Assembly (NCBI GenBank): GCA_009746045.1
Contig: RPFO01002324.1
Coordinates: 62,001 to 126,000 of the forward strand
DNA from: Mesostigma viride
Lineage: Eukaryota > Streptophyta > Mesostigmatophyceae > Mesostigmatales > Mesostigmataceae
Direction: 5' to 3'
DNA: 64,000 nucleotides
Both the position numbers and the translations under genes were made by a program. Positions within the stretch are counted from its first letter, which is position 1. Each line of letters opens with the position of its first letter. This document shows positions 53,977-64,000 of the stretch, in pieces. The notes under the pieces are model-generated. The model searched no databases. It was not told the origin of the DNA and saw only the letters and a program-made list of their open reading frames with translations.

Positions 53977-54333
53977 ATGGGAACCTCCCGCAGCAGACGT
54001 AATAATGAAGGAGGATACAGACGTATTAATCAAGGAGGTAGATCCCAATACCTATACTACGCAGTAGCACACGACGGGGCCACAGGCCAACCAGGCACTT
54101 TCTATAGTTGGGCTGCGTGTAGCAATCATATTAAGGATAAGGTCTTACACCCAGCGTCGTTAGCTAGATGGCAGGGATTTAATACATTAGCTGAGGCAGA
54201 TCAGTTTACAGTTAGGGATAATATGCCCCTCCCAGAAGGGCTGCACCAGACTAGGCGTGGCACCCAGTTACCTGCACAGGATGTGTTGCATGCACTGGAG
54301 CAGCTTCACCTGGGCCCAGCCGCTAGGGCATAA
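53977..54333 (+). CDS. Small ORF with RNase H1 N-terminal / viroplasmin-type domain
   Basis: A 118-residue frame. Residues about 25-72 (YLYYAVAHDGATGQPGTFYS, WAACSNHIKDKV, WQGFNTLAEADQF) fit the small RNA:DNA-hybrid-binding domain found at the N terminus of eukaryotic RNase H1 (family PF01693): YYAV..G..PGxYxxWxxCxxxVxG...xxKxFxTxxEAxxF. The aromatic and Trp positions are kept. The N terminus is basic and Gly-rich. It lies 194 bp before gag with no obvious catalytic RNase H part. A role in handling hybrids during reverse transcription is an inference. Confidence 0.72.
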   Translation: MGTSRSRRNNEGGYRRINQGGRSQYLYYAVAHDGATGQPGTFYSWAACSNHIKDKVLHPASLARWQGFNTLAEADQFTVRDNMPLPEGLHQTRRGTQLPAQDVLHALEQLHLGPAARA

Positions 54334-54526
54334 GCATTACTACCGCTACTAGATACTAGTATAGAGTGAGCCTGCTATTAGCTTAGATACCATAGTTAGT
54401 CGATAATATTAGTACTATTAGAAGCATTAGTTGTGGCTTCTGCTCTTTTCTCTCTTGCCTGCCTGTGTTTGGGGAGGTACTGTGTAAGGTACTGTGTAAG
54501 GTGCTGGTACGGTACGAGGGCCCAGA

Positions 54527-55681
54527 ATGCCCAAGAAGAAAAAGCAAGGTGGTGGTAACACGTCGCCCCCAGAGGGCCAGAACATTAGATCGTCCCCAGA
54601 GGACAATAGAGCAGGGCAGGAAGTATCCAGCACGTCCAGTCACGGTTCCAGAAGATCTAGCAAGTCCAGTAGGAGCTCCAGAGGCTCCCGGAGATCCGAT
54701 GCAGCCGCTAGGGATACCGCAGAACGGCAGGCGACCCTGGAGTCGCAGCTAGAACAAGCTGCCCTAGGGTTTGATCAGCAACAGCAGTCGCCGCAGCGAC
54801 AGCATCAGCCTCAGCAGTCGCCGCAGCTACAGCATGTGCCCCAGCAGTCGCCGCAGCGACAACAATTGTCTCAGCAGTCGCCGCAGCGACAGCCTCAGTC
54901 TCAGCAGTCTCCGCCGTCGCGACAGACGCAGCAGCAGCAACAGCAGCGACAGCAACAGCAGACGCAGCAGCAGTCGCGACCGCTATTGACCCAGCATATG
55001 GGTAACTGGGACAGGGTACCTCCTACGCAGCGACCACCTTCTGTGGAAGTCGTGCAGGAGGCTGATGAGGAGATAGAGGTCGCGGCTAGCCCGGTAGCTA
55101 GTTCGCCGTTTGCCCCTCCGGCTGAGTTCGTGCAATCCTCCCAATTGGGGGTAGGCCGCCCGCGCCTGACTCACCCTTGGGCAGGGCGTGGCCGCGGCGG
55201 GTCGGGGCTGGGTCATGGAAGGGATCCCCGTCGGGTCTCCTTTGGAGCGAACGAGAGCTGGTCGCGACCCCCGCCACGGGCGTCAGGGTCGGCGCACGTG
55301 CAGACCGATCCTGAGGACGCGGACTACGATCCCCCGGGCCCCTTCCCCACGGTACCCACCTCCCTCCCCACAAGGAGCGCGCCCACCAACGCCAACTTCA
55401 GTCGGCTGCCCCTGGACGACCCCGGTTATGAGCATCCCACGTCCGTTCGCGTTCGGCGTGAGTCAGCCCCCTTTGCGTCACAGTGGGTGTCCGCTGACTA
55501 CGCGCCCCGCCGAGAATCCGGCGACCTCGATCCCGAGCGTGAGGAGGACACCTTTGTGTCCCTACGTGGGCATGACCAGCTACAGGACGGGGCTCTCAAC
55601 AGGAGATGCGGGCGCGTCGTCACGAGCCCTCACCTTTTCCAGCCCCGCGTACTGCAGCAAGGGCGGCCCCTTGCGTCCTGA
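54527..55681 (+). pseudogene. Gypsy Gag, N-terminal part
   Basis: A frame starting MPKKKKQGGGNT, followed by a Ser/Arg-rich stretch and long Gln-rich repeats (QQSPQRQ type, 54,780-54,980). It then continues as DTFVSLRGHDQLQDGALN and runs out in the wrong frame. The conserved Gag core continues in the +1 frame from about 55,600. Either a +1 shift or a single-base indel in 55,590-55,680 separates the parts. Confidence 0.75.
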
Positions 55682-56813
55682 CCCTGTCAAGGCCCCGCCT
55701 ATGCCAGATTTTAAGGCGGTGCCCAAGCTCCATGCGGGCATGACTCCCCGTGAGATCGACGAGTGGGCCCGTATGTGGCAACAGTTGTACACCGTCTGGT
55801 GTGAACACCATGAGTGGCAGCTGGCCACCAAGGTTTTGATCCCCTACGTGGTGGTGAAGTGTATGGACCCATCAGTGGTCGGGATGCTTAACGTTGAGAG
55901 TGTGGCGGCCCAGTCATACCCGCAGACGGTCGAGGAACTGCACGAGCGCATCCGGCGCAAGCTCATCCCTCCCGGCTATCGACTGACCGAGCGGTTTGAG
56001 TTCGGCCGCCTACGTCAGGGCAACACTGACTTGGCGGAGTTCCTCACCACTTTTGACTCCTTTGCGGCGCGGCTGACCGGGGACCTGACGTGGACCGAGT
56101 ACAAGATTCGGTTTTTGGAGGCCATCCATCCTGACCTCCTCGCTGAGGTTAAGAAGCACTATGCCGAGGTTCCCTGGGACAAGCTTGACATCCACGCTGT
56201 CCAGCAGTACCTTCTACAGGTGGCCGACGTCGTCAAGCAGCCGCGCTACACCAGCACCCGCCGGTTCGCCTCATCCACGATGACACGCCGTGTCCACTTC
56301 ACTGAGGTGGAACCCGACCCGTCGGAGGGGGAGGAGTCCAATGACGACGAGCAGCCGGCTGCCCAACTGCACGCCATCGATGCGTCCAAGGCCCGCTGTT
56401 TCATGTGTCACGAGGTCGGGCACCTCAAGAAGGATTGCCCGCGCCTCAAGGCGCGCACCAGCACGGCGACGGAGGCCACCAAGGAGGCCCCCAAGTTTTC
56501 TGGTCCCGCCTTTGAGAGGCGCCCAGCGCCGGCAGCGCGGGATGCTCGCCCGCGCAACGCAGGCGCGCGGGCTGCCAAGCTGCGCGACGCGCGCACGCAG
56601 CCCAACCAGTTCCAGACACCCCGCTTCCCAGCGTCGTTCTCTCGGACAGTGCGCGAGCTCAATGAGATCCTGGCGCAGCAACAGGCGTCCGAGGCTGGAG
56701 GTGACGAGTATGAGGCGCTCAACCCCGGCGACGACGACGACTCGGATGAGGGGGAAGGGGGGACCGGAAGGTCGGACGAGGCGGCCTCCCGGCCCCGCGA
56801 TCCTCGCGCATAG
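55600..56813 (+). pseudogene. Gypsy Gag, capsid and zinc-knuckle part
   Basis: The frame reads PDFKAVPKLHAGMTPREIDE, LTERFEFGRLRQGNTDLAEF and FLEAIHPDLLAEVKKHY, the retrotransposon Gag fold, then CFMCHEVGHLKKDC, one CX2CX4HX4C zinc knuckle, and a basic tail. It ends TAG at 56,811-56,813. The next frame is -1 relative to it and open across the junction. Confidence 0.85.
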
Positions 56814-57325
56814 TGCCCCTTCCCACAGGGGTAGAAGTAGGAGTAGAGTTAGTCAACCAGGTAGCACAGACGCCTGCACCAGATGTGGGCGCGGAGATAG
56901 CGTCAGTCAATAACGTAGATAGGACTGGCGGGCAGGCCCCAGAGGTCTCCCCGCTCTCTTCAGATGCAGACGTGTCGGCGACCGAGGTCGACCACGTTTC
57001 AGCCAATCATGTAGATAGATCTGGCGGGCAGGCCCCAGAGGCCCCCCGTCCGCTGCCTCACCAAGCAAGCACCAGAACACTGCTAGTTTTCAGCGGCGGA
57101 CTGGCGCTCCCTACCACCACACTTGACCCGTTTCTGAAGGAGAAGACGATCCTGGATGTTAAGTTTATGGTGGATACGGGGGCGACCACATCTTTTATCC
57201 ATGAGGCCCTGGTGCGACGCGCTGGCTACACGATTCGACCACACCCGACGCCCATGAACGTCCGGTATGCCGATGGTAACAAGCACCCGTCACCTGGCCT
57301 CGTGGACCTCAAGGCGGTTGTCTAG
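56813..57325 (+). pseudogene. Gypsy protease region up to an in-frame TAG
   Basis: The frame carries KFMVDTGATTSFIHEALVRR, the aspartic protease active-site motif DTGA, near 57,172. It ends LVDLKAVV at TAG (57,323-57,325). The same frame continues immediately as GIPVEVTATVAPLG and ILGVDW, the second conserved protease strand, so the TAG interrupts the enzyme. Readthrough or a point mutation from a sense codon are both possible. Confidence 0.85.
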
Positions 57326-58831
57326 GGCATACCAGTGGAGGTAACAGCCACAGTGGCGCCGCTGGGCGCAGCTGACATCATCCTGGGCGTTGATTGGCAG
57401 GACGCCCAGGACGTGACGATCAGTGTCAAGCGACGGGTGGTTTGGTTCCCTGATGGCTCCTTCTGGTGCCCACGGCACGAGTATCTGGCGCACGGCACCG
57501 AGGTGCACAACGTTCAGCACGACGCGGGGCCCGAGAAGCCAAGACGCCATGCATCTCAGATGCTAATGAGCAGCAAGACGCTCGCGCGCAACCTGCAGAA
57601 GGGCAAGGAGTACTACATGTACCGCCTTGACTCTGTGCCCCTGCTTGAGGAGCTGCTGGAGATCGGCACCGACTTCACTGACGACGAGATCGCGCGCTAC
57701 AACGCCATCCTGGCCAAGCGGGAGAAGCTGTTCGACGAGTCTACACCGCAGTTTCCCCCGCCCCGTTCTGTGCTGCACCATATCCGCCTCAAGGAAGGCT
57801 TCGGGCCCACCACGTCCCCGATGTACCGGATGGGGCCAGTCGAGCTGATGGAGCTCAAGAAGATCCTGATGGCCCTCCTTGAGCGTGGTCTGATTGAGCC
57901 CAGTAACAGCCCTTTCTCCGCTGGGGTACTCCTAGTGCCCAAGCCTGGGGGCAAGTGGCGGCTCGTCACCGACTACAGGAAGCTCAACGCGATCACTGTC
58001 AAGTCCAAGTACCCGCTCCCGCGCATTGATGACATCTTCAATCGAGTGCAGGGCGCCACCTGCTTCACGGTGATCGACTGCGCCGATGGGTTTTGGCAGC
58101 TCCGCATCGCTGAAGAGGACTGTCACAAGACGGCCTTCAATACGCCATACGGACACTACCAGTTCCGCGTGGCGGCGATGGGGCTTTGCAACTCACCAGC
58201 CAGCTTCCAGATGCTCATGAACGACATCTTGCGGCCCGTCATGGGGACTGCACACCTGCCACAGGTATCCAGTGACCTGCGCGACCCTCGCAAGGGGGAC
58301 AAGCCGCCCTGGTCCTGGAAACGCACTTGCGCTTTGGCCTATCTGGATGACATCCTGGTGTACTCCAAGACCTTCGAGGAGCACCTGGAGGACGTCGATA
58401 CGGTCCTGCGCATTATGGAGGACGAGCATCTCTCGGCCCGCAGGGCTAAGGTCCGTGCGGGGCGCAGCGTCCCGTTCCTGGGCCACACGCTTTCAGCGGC
58501 AGGCGTGGCCACGGACCCAGAGAAGATCGCTTCTGTCCAACAGTGGCCAGCTCCGACCGACGTGAAGGGCGTGCGTAGCTTCCTGGGGATTGCGTCGTAC
58601 TATCGACGCTTCATCCCCCGGTTTGCCACGATCGCGTCGCCCATCAACGCTCTCCCCAAGAAGGGCGTATCCTTCGTCTGGTCGGCACAGTGCCAACAGG
58701 CCTTTGAGGCCCTCAAGGCCAGTTTGACCGCGGCACCTGTGCTCGTGCTCCCAGACCCGTCCCTTCCTTTTGTGGTTGCGACGGATGCGAGCAAGGTGGC
58801 TATCGGCGGGGTCCTCTTGCATCGTGATTGA
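57326..58831 (+). pseudogene. Gypsy reverse transcriptase, RNase H truncated
   Basis: In frame with the protease after the TAG. It reads IEPSNSPFSAGVLLVPKPGG, KWRLVTDYRKLNAITVKSKY, FTVIDCADGFWQLRIAEED, and YLDDILVYSKTFEEHLED with the catalytic Asp pair near 58,345. Then YYRRFIPRFATIASPINALP leads into the RNase H start ATDASKVAIGGVLL. A ~20-residue insertion (VSSDLRDPRKGDKPPWSW) lies just before the catalytic strand. The frame stops at the junction with the LINE fragment. Confidence 0.92.
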
Positions 58832-58837
58832 TATATA

Positions 58838-59270
58838 TATTTGACCGGGCGGAGCGGGCCAAGCTCCTGGCCTACGGCGACGTCGGGCACCATCGTGTGG
58901 TGCCCTTTGTCCTGGAGGAGTTTGGGGCCATGGGGCCCCTGACCTCCGCCTTCTTCAAGGAGTGTTGCCGGCTCCGGGAGGACCGGCTGGACCTGGAGGG
59001 CCAGCGGGCCTCATGGTCGGCGCGGACCTGGACGTCATATTGGCGTCAGCGCTTGTCGGTGGCGCTGACTCGGGCCATGGCTGACATCATGCTCCGCCGT
59101 ACGCGGGCTGATTTTGCGGTGCAGCAGGGCTATTAGGTTCCTCCCGTTAGGAGTTTCCATTGGTCTTATCGTAGTATAGAGATTTGACATGGCTCTGTAT
59201 AGAGGTTTATAGCTGGGCGTTTGCTTTGGTTTGAGTGATTTCACTCTGCTGTAAGTAATTATATTATTAT
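58838..59270 (+). mobile_element. 5'-truncated 3' end of an RLE-type LINE
   Basis: 58,838-59,136 encodes DRAERAKLLAYGDVGHHR to TRADFAVQQGY and a stop. It is nearly identical to the C terminus of the minus-strand element at 62,390-62,088. The 3' non-coding part (gttaggagtttccattggtc ... ctgctgtaagtaatta) ends in an AT repeat. It was inserted into the Gypsy RNase H region. Confidence 0.88.
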
Positions 59271-60245
59271 AATATATATTTGATCATCAGTGGCGGAATG
59301 TTCATTCCTGATTGCAAACAGACCTGGATAAAATATAATACTTCTATAACGTATTATTACGATGTATATGATCTTGATGTATATCGTAATAAATATAATA
59401 TATTATATGATCGGCAACCTCAGGATCTTCCGGCCGCGGGCGCAACCCCGCGGCTGAATCGTCGTAAACGTCTGCGCATGCATATACTAAGGCAGAGTAC
59501 TGACCAGAAGGAAGGAGTTGCAATTGATATTGATGATATGTAACGCACGCGCTATGAACGTACGCGTGCGGGCCGGCGCCGGGAGCGCGCGCGGCATGTA
59601 GATATACGGCCTGATGATCTCCTCTTACAGGTAATATTTAACCTCCGTCCGAGCTCACCACACGGCATGCGCAATAGCTTACAATTCCACCGCAGCATCG
59701 ACAAGATGCAGACCCATTGATTATCGTTTACCCGCCGCCATTCTTATAAATTACGGTACAGCTGCAAGCCTGCAACCCGGAATTTCGTTACAGTATGCGT
59801 GCATCATCCTCCGGAGTCCACTGTCCCTCGGGTTGATTTTTTTAATCACCACAGTACGTATTATCACCATGTGCGGCGTGGTATACTGCCTGTCTGGCTG
59901 GCGTATTATCACTATCACCGAGCGAGGTTTTTTTTTTGTTTTTAATGTGATTTTCCCGAGATTTTCTCCCGATATAAATTAATTATTGGGGGTTGGACAT
60001 GCTAAGAACCTATCTGTAAGGGTATGTTTGTGTTTTTAGGAACCTGGAGCGGATCTTTTGGAACCGGTTACGAAAAGTATTCGACAGTTAGGAACAATAA
60101 TACAAACCCGTGTAGGTTGTTGTTGGTTTCTAACGCAGATATATATGTTTTTAATGTAGTTGGATATGCACGGTGCAGCAGAGATTCTATATTGGCCGAC
60201 AACCGTGTATATCTAACCATTGTTGTTGTCCCACGCCGCACATGG
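59271..60245 (+). repeat. Dispersed element of unknown type, copy 2
   Basis: It matches 39,556-40,320 in its first 260 bp and again from about 59,710, with a different ~180-bp middle (acgcacgcgctatgaacgta...). The short frame at 59,280-59,543 is related to that of copy 1 (RQPQDLPAAGATPRLNRR). It ends at cacatggg, the arm of the inverted repeat in copy 1. Confidence 0.82.
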
Positions 60246-60246
60246 G

Positions 60247-60440
60247 GCTCAAAAATCAAGTTAGATTTTTATTTTGAGTAGCGCAAATCGACAGATCTCC
60301 GCAAGAGGATCCTGGATCATACCTTGGATTTTCCAGTATCCAGCGCTTCGTTTACAGCCGGATCCGACCTGCCGGATCCGATTCGGCTGTGGGAAAAAGT
60401 GCCCGGCGCGGATCCGGCCAGACGGGTGGCCCTTATGACG
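60247..60440 (+). repeat. Partial third copy of the ~450-bp unit
   Basis: It matches 44,905-45,115 with small deletions among the CCGGATCCG blocks. It ends after gacgggtggccc. Confidence 0.85.
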
Positions 60441-60543
60441 GCCGGCGCGGCGAATCCTATATATTTCCAGGTAAATAGGTGTTCGTTTATTCCAAATATA
60501 ACCAGTAGTTAATCCCTGCTAAGCCTAGGGTATCAAGATGTCA

Positions 60544-61950
60544 GTGGCTAAAACGGAGCCTTACTGGACCACGGAAGCCACTGGACTTCTAATGGGTTGT
60601 CATTGGGCATGTGGGTAAAGATCCTGTTTTTGCCCATGAGGTCATGAAAGATCTCAAGTGGGCTGGGCTTATCCTGGTCTGCGCCAGGGTCCCAGATTTT
60701 GTTTTGTTCATTTGCAACCATACAGTAGCGTCGCATCATGCCGGAGTTCCATAGGTAAATGAAGCGTGAGAGAATCCCAGCTTTGTCGAAAACTGTGCGC
60801 CTATTGAACACCACATCATTTCGCACCGTCCAGATTGTATATAACATGCATGTGCGGAGCCATATCCACGCTTGTTGTGCAAAGGTGAGCTCAAGGCCAG
60901 GGGTGCCAGTGATGCCAAAGATAATTGAGCGGGTAGACACCGGTATGATAGGCTCAGACGTCCAGGCTGCCCATAAACCAATCAACCAGGTCCAAACTCC
61001 CTGGAGGTTACACCATAAGAATCGGTGTTCCACCGTTTCATTGGGGTTGGTACATAATAAACATGTGGCAGGGTGTTGAAATCGTCGGTGGAGGATCTCC
61101 CCGACCCCGATGGATCGGTGCATCAAGAGGTGTTGTACGTCAGTCGCGCGGCGATCGATCAGCGGGTGGTCAGCGGCGAGGGTGATGTTGCGGACCCAGG
61201 TGTGGCCAGGCCACTCAGTAGCGCCCCAGCGTGTCCGTCCGGGGTGGAATTGATGGTTTTTATGCAAGAGCATTGTGTAGCCCCACTCTGCCGTGTACTC
61301 GTAAAGGCCTTTTACAATTCTGCTGTCACCCTGATTTAGCACCCAGCCAAATTCCACTGGATCCAATGACAACATGTCCAGGCGGGTTGATCCCACATGT
61401 AGGGCCAAATAATAGCAGCGTCGGGAAGGTTGGGGTTGGGTTGGTATACACATGATTGTTCAAGGGACCAAGGTACAACCCGAATCCGGTGGCATATTCC
61501 TCCCCATAGCTGGATGGGGAGGAACACAACTGCAGTTGTAAGTTGAGCCACACAGCCGTTATGGCCGCTCAGCGGCGCCAGTAGTTGAACGTGCAGGGTT
61601 CCAGGGGGGAGTTCTGCGATCACCTTCCCCGAGCATGTTGCGGTCGATCGTGCTGTATGGACAAAAGCAGCACCATTCACCAGCTTTATAGGGGGCACGG
61701 GGAGAAGTCATGAGTGTGTGCCAGCGGGGGGGTATGGCTTGTACTAGCGCGGCCCAGGCAGCATAAGTAGGCATATTGGGGACCCAGGCAGCCAATTCGT
61801 TATATGTTAAGAGGCGGTAGTAGTCACCGTGGAGAATATACAGGTGGAGAATAGTGGTTACAGGGTGGGGGGATGTTATGAAGCCTTCATAGGGGTTAGG
61901 GCCACTAAAGCATCCAAAGGGGCGATTAAGGGGGTTGAGGTATATATATT
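60544..61950 (-). mobile_element. LINE fragment: C-terminal part with RT zinc-binding domain
   Basis: On the minus strand, upstream pieces in other frames (ELAAWVPNMPTYAAWAAL, AIPPRWHTLMTSP) lead to a 301-residue frame at 61,453-60,548. That frame has HRRFQHPATCLLCTNPNETVEHRFLWC, the zinc-binding motif (zf-RVT), and IWTVRNDVVFN, the usual sequel in plant-type LINE ORF2 proteins. No RT catalytic core is included. Several frameshifts make it a relic. Confidence 0.82.
60548..61453 (-). pseudogene. LINE ORF2 C terminus (zf-RVT domain)
   Basis: Key residues are CLLC and, after NETVEH, the C of FLWC, giving the C-C-H-C pattern. IWTVRNDVVF follows about 60 residues later. The ORF is open but lacks the polymerase. 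Confidence 0.82.
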
Positions 61951-62087
61951 TTAAAAATATAATTACTTACAGCAGAGTGAAATCACTCAAACCAAAACAA
62001 ACGCCCAGCTAGAAACCTATATACAGAGCCATGTCAAAGCTCTATACTACGATAAGACCAATGGAAACGCCTACTAACGGGAGGAAC

Positions 62088-62800
62088 CTAATAGCCCTGC
62101 TGCACCGCAAAATCAGCCCGCGTACGGCGGAGCATGATGTCAGCCATGGCCCGAGTCAGCGCCACCGACAAGCGCTGACGCCAATATGACGTCCAGGTCC
62201 GCGCCGACCATGGGGCCCGCTGGCCCTCCAGGTCCAGCCGGTCCTCCCGGAGCCGGCAACACTCCTTGAAGAAGGCGGAGGTCAGGGGCCCCATGGCCCC
62301 AAACTCCTCCAGGACAAAGGGCACCACACGATGGTGCCCGACGTCGCCGTAGGCCAGGAGCTTGGCCCGCTCCGCCCGGTCCGCCGTGTAACCTGCCGTG
62401 AGGGAGGCCCCAGCCACGTGGCTAAGAGCCAAGGGCCGCGCCACCGAAACGTCAATAAGCAGATGCCGGCCACCCCCCTCAAAGTCCAGCACCACGATGT
62501 CAGGCCGGTGGTTGGGGGAATAGAAGGCAGCGCCATCCGCATCCTCGGACCGGATGTTCGCGTGGGGGAAAACCGACCGAATCATGGCGAGCACCACCGT
62601 CAGGAGGACAGTGTGCAAATACAAATACCAATTCTGATTCTGTTGGCCCCCCATGCAGGCAAGGTAGTGAGTCCCCGTGGGATCCAGCGGCTGCCCACAG
62701 CTACCACAAGGCCGCCCGGCCGGAACAAGAGGCTGCGGGGCAAATAGCTGGTGCCGGAGCGCCACCGAGTAGTGGCTGGGAGCCAAGGCGAATGGGGGGC
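62088..62800 (-). pseudogene. Zinc knuckle and restriction-like endonuclease domain
   Basis: CGSCGQPLDPTGTHYLAC is a C-C-H-C zinc motif. RPDIVVLDFEGGGRHLLIDV contains the PD...D-V core of PD-(D/E)XK-type endonucleases of non-LTR elements, and AERAKLLAYG may supply the following Lys/Tyr. It cuts the target DNA in this class of elements. The last 100 residues repeat those at 58,838-59,136. Confidence 0.82.
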
Positions 62801-63912
62801 CATGGGAAGAGCACGAAGGTACGCCGAGCCCACACTCCGCAAGGAAAGCGAGAACAGCCACGCACGTCCCTGGGCGTTGAGGTCCGCGAAAAGAGCAATC
62901 CAATCAGCCGTGTGCAGAATACCCGCGTAGGTTTTCTGGTGTTTATCGATGACGCGAGCAGGGAATGCGGCGGGAGATTGAACGGAGGCGACCGAGGGAG
63001 TGCCGCGAGGGAGGTGGCGCTGTACCGCCTGAGCGGCACGGACGGGAGAACAGGCCTGCTGGATCTCAGCATAGGCCTCCTGGATGGCGGTGACGAAGGG
63101 CAAAGGGCTGCTGGGGTCCAGGAGGTCAGGCGCTGCCGTTGCCAAAAGGGGCAGGAGCCGGCAGCTTTCCGCCCACGACTGAGCGACGGAGCCCAAAAAT
63201 GCTGCTGGGGCCAGCCGGGCGGCACGAGTCAGACCGCAGCCACCCATCCGTGCAGGCAGGGAGGCAATGCGAATAGCATGTGGCGGGAGGTCGGGGCCCG
63301 GGACCAGCTGCGCCAAGGCCGACTGGATGCGTTCGTCGTGGCCCTCGGCGGCCAGCCGGACCTGAGCCGGAAGAGCGCCCCGGAGCCAGTGAACGACGCG
63401 AGGGTGAGCGCAAAACCACAGAAGCAGACCCTTGGTCTGCGAATCATGAAGGCGCGCAATCAAGGGCAGTACCTCAGTGCGTGCCTCGAGGGCGGCCCGC
63501 AGAGCATCGATGACAAACGCGGGGTCGCCAACCGGAACGCCGAGGACCTCCAACCCCTGGAGGCGCTCGTCCCGGCCCAAGAGCTGGGGCGGAAAGCCGG
63601 AGCAATCACCTTGGGGCGAGTACACCGCGCACTTGGCAAGGGTCAACTGGAGGTTGATGTCGGCCACCGCGGTCTGCAGTGCCAGCAGAGCCGCGGTGGT
63701 GTCCGGCACAGGGCCCAGAAGGTAGATATCATCCAAGTAGGCCTGAATAGCGACCGCCGGGTGGGCAGCATGGACCGCTTGGAGGCAACCCTGGAGGGGG
63801 GCGGCAAAGTACAGGGGTCCCAGGGGGTCCCCTTGCTGGGTGCAGTTAGAATGCGGTGGGATATATTGCTTGAGAACACTGAAGGCTTGGAGCAATGAAT
63901 TGCTTGGTTCAT
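62745..63912 (-). pseudogene. Reverse transcriptase, C-terminal half (partial)
   Basis: The frame reads NCTQQGDPLGPLYFAAPLQG, then AIQAYLDDIYLLGPV with the catalytic Asp pair, and LTLAKCAVYSP, typical non-LTR RT motifs. It continues through a long alpha-helical linker (LVPGPDLPPHAIRIASLPAR). Near the G-run at 62,789-62,795 the frame is lost and the protein continues in the next frame. The N-terminal half lies outside the window. Confidence 0.87.
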
Positions 63913-64000
63913 TAGAAAATAGGTTTACCCTTTATCAACGTTCCTCTCACCGGCTGCGCCGCCAGTGACCGTTGGGTGCAGACCGTTGGCCCGAGGCCAC

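Larger units (their letters stand above)
53977..58830 (+). mobile_element. Ty3/Gypsy-type retrotransposon, decayed and 3'-truncated
   Basis: Contains an extra upstream ORF (53,977), gag in two frames, and a protease-RT frame with an internal stop. It breaks off at the start of RNase H (ATDASKVAIGGVLLHRD, 58,831), where a LINE 3' end begins. No integrase and no 3' LTR are present. Protease and RT types (DTGATTSF; YLDDILVYS) and RT before any integrase place it in Ty3/Gypsy. Confidence 0.9.
61951..64000 (-). mobile_element. Non-LTR retrotransposon with restriction-like endonuclease, partial
   Basis: It runs off the right end of the window. The 3' end (62,087-61,951) has the same non-coding tail as 59,140-59,270, ending in a tatata-rich stretch. 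It contains the end of RT, a linker, a zinc knuckle and the endonuclease. Confidence 0.88.

Noticed and set aside
62792-63898. Plus-strand frame of 368 residues
   Set aside because: Antisense shadow of the minus-strand LINE RT.

Overview
The window looks like nuclear DNA of a unicellular green alga or a similar protist. Its genes are split into many short exons with GT-AG introns. Two of them encode receptor-type nucleotide cyclases with bacterial-style sugar-binding ectodomains, and transposons fill most of the rest (Copia, Gypsy, and at least three non-LTR families). Nothing looks bacterial in organisation: there are no operons or Shine-Dalgarno sites. The lineage call is an inference from architecture, because no rRNA or organelle marker is present.

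Left part (1-17,331, + strand): gene A is a receptor cyclase whose 5' part lies before the window. I could place eight exons by matching them to gene B: ligand-binding lobe, EGF-like/transmembrane exon, cyclase domain C1 (two exons), cyclase domain C2 (two exons) and a C-terminal tail. Its introns are swollen by minisatellites with units of 61, 36, 9, 12, 50, 40 and 23 bp, and by a foldback element.

Middle (17,332-23,790): a nest of related LINE copies. They share one 3' tail but carry different internal parts (RT only, an internally deleted copy, ORF1 only).

Centre (24,582-39,226, - strand): gene B is a paralogue of gene A in tail-to-tail orientation. At least 12 exons can be chained in phase. 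Predicted order: two periplasmic-binding-like modules with a Cys-rich linker, an EGF-like segment, one transmembrane helix, then cyclase domains C1 and C2. In both proteins C1 keeps the metal-binding aspartates but lacks the Asn/Arg pair, while C2 keeps Asn/Arg but lacks the aspartates. The two domains should therefore fold on each other into one composite active site, as in animal adenylyl cyclases. Both ends of gene B run into repeats.

Right part (39,249-64,000): no host gene is recognised. It holds dispersed repeats, a 675-bp satellite array of five near-identical units, a young Copia element (45,291-51,506) with near-identical LTRs and a CTAAC target duplication, and a decayed Gypsy element with a separate RNase-H1-N/viroplasmin-type ORF. 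That Gypsy element is fused to a LINE 3' end. Two further non-LTR fragments on the minus strand follow, one with an RT zinc-binding C terminus and one with a restriction-like endonuclease; the latter runs off the window.
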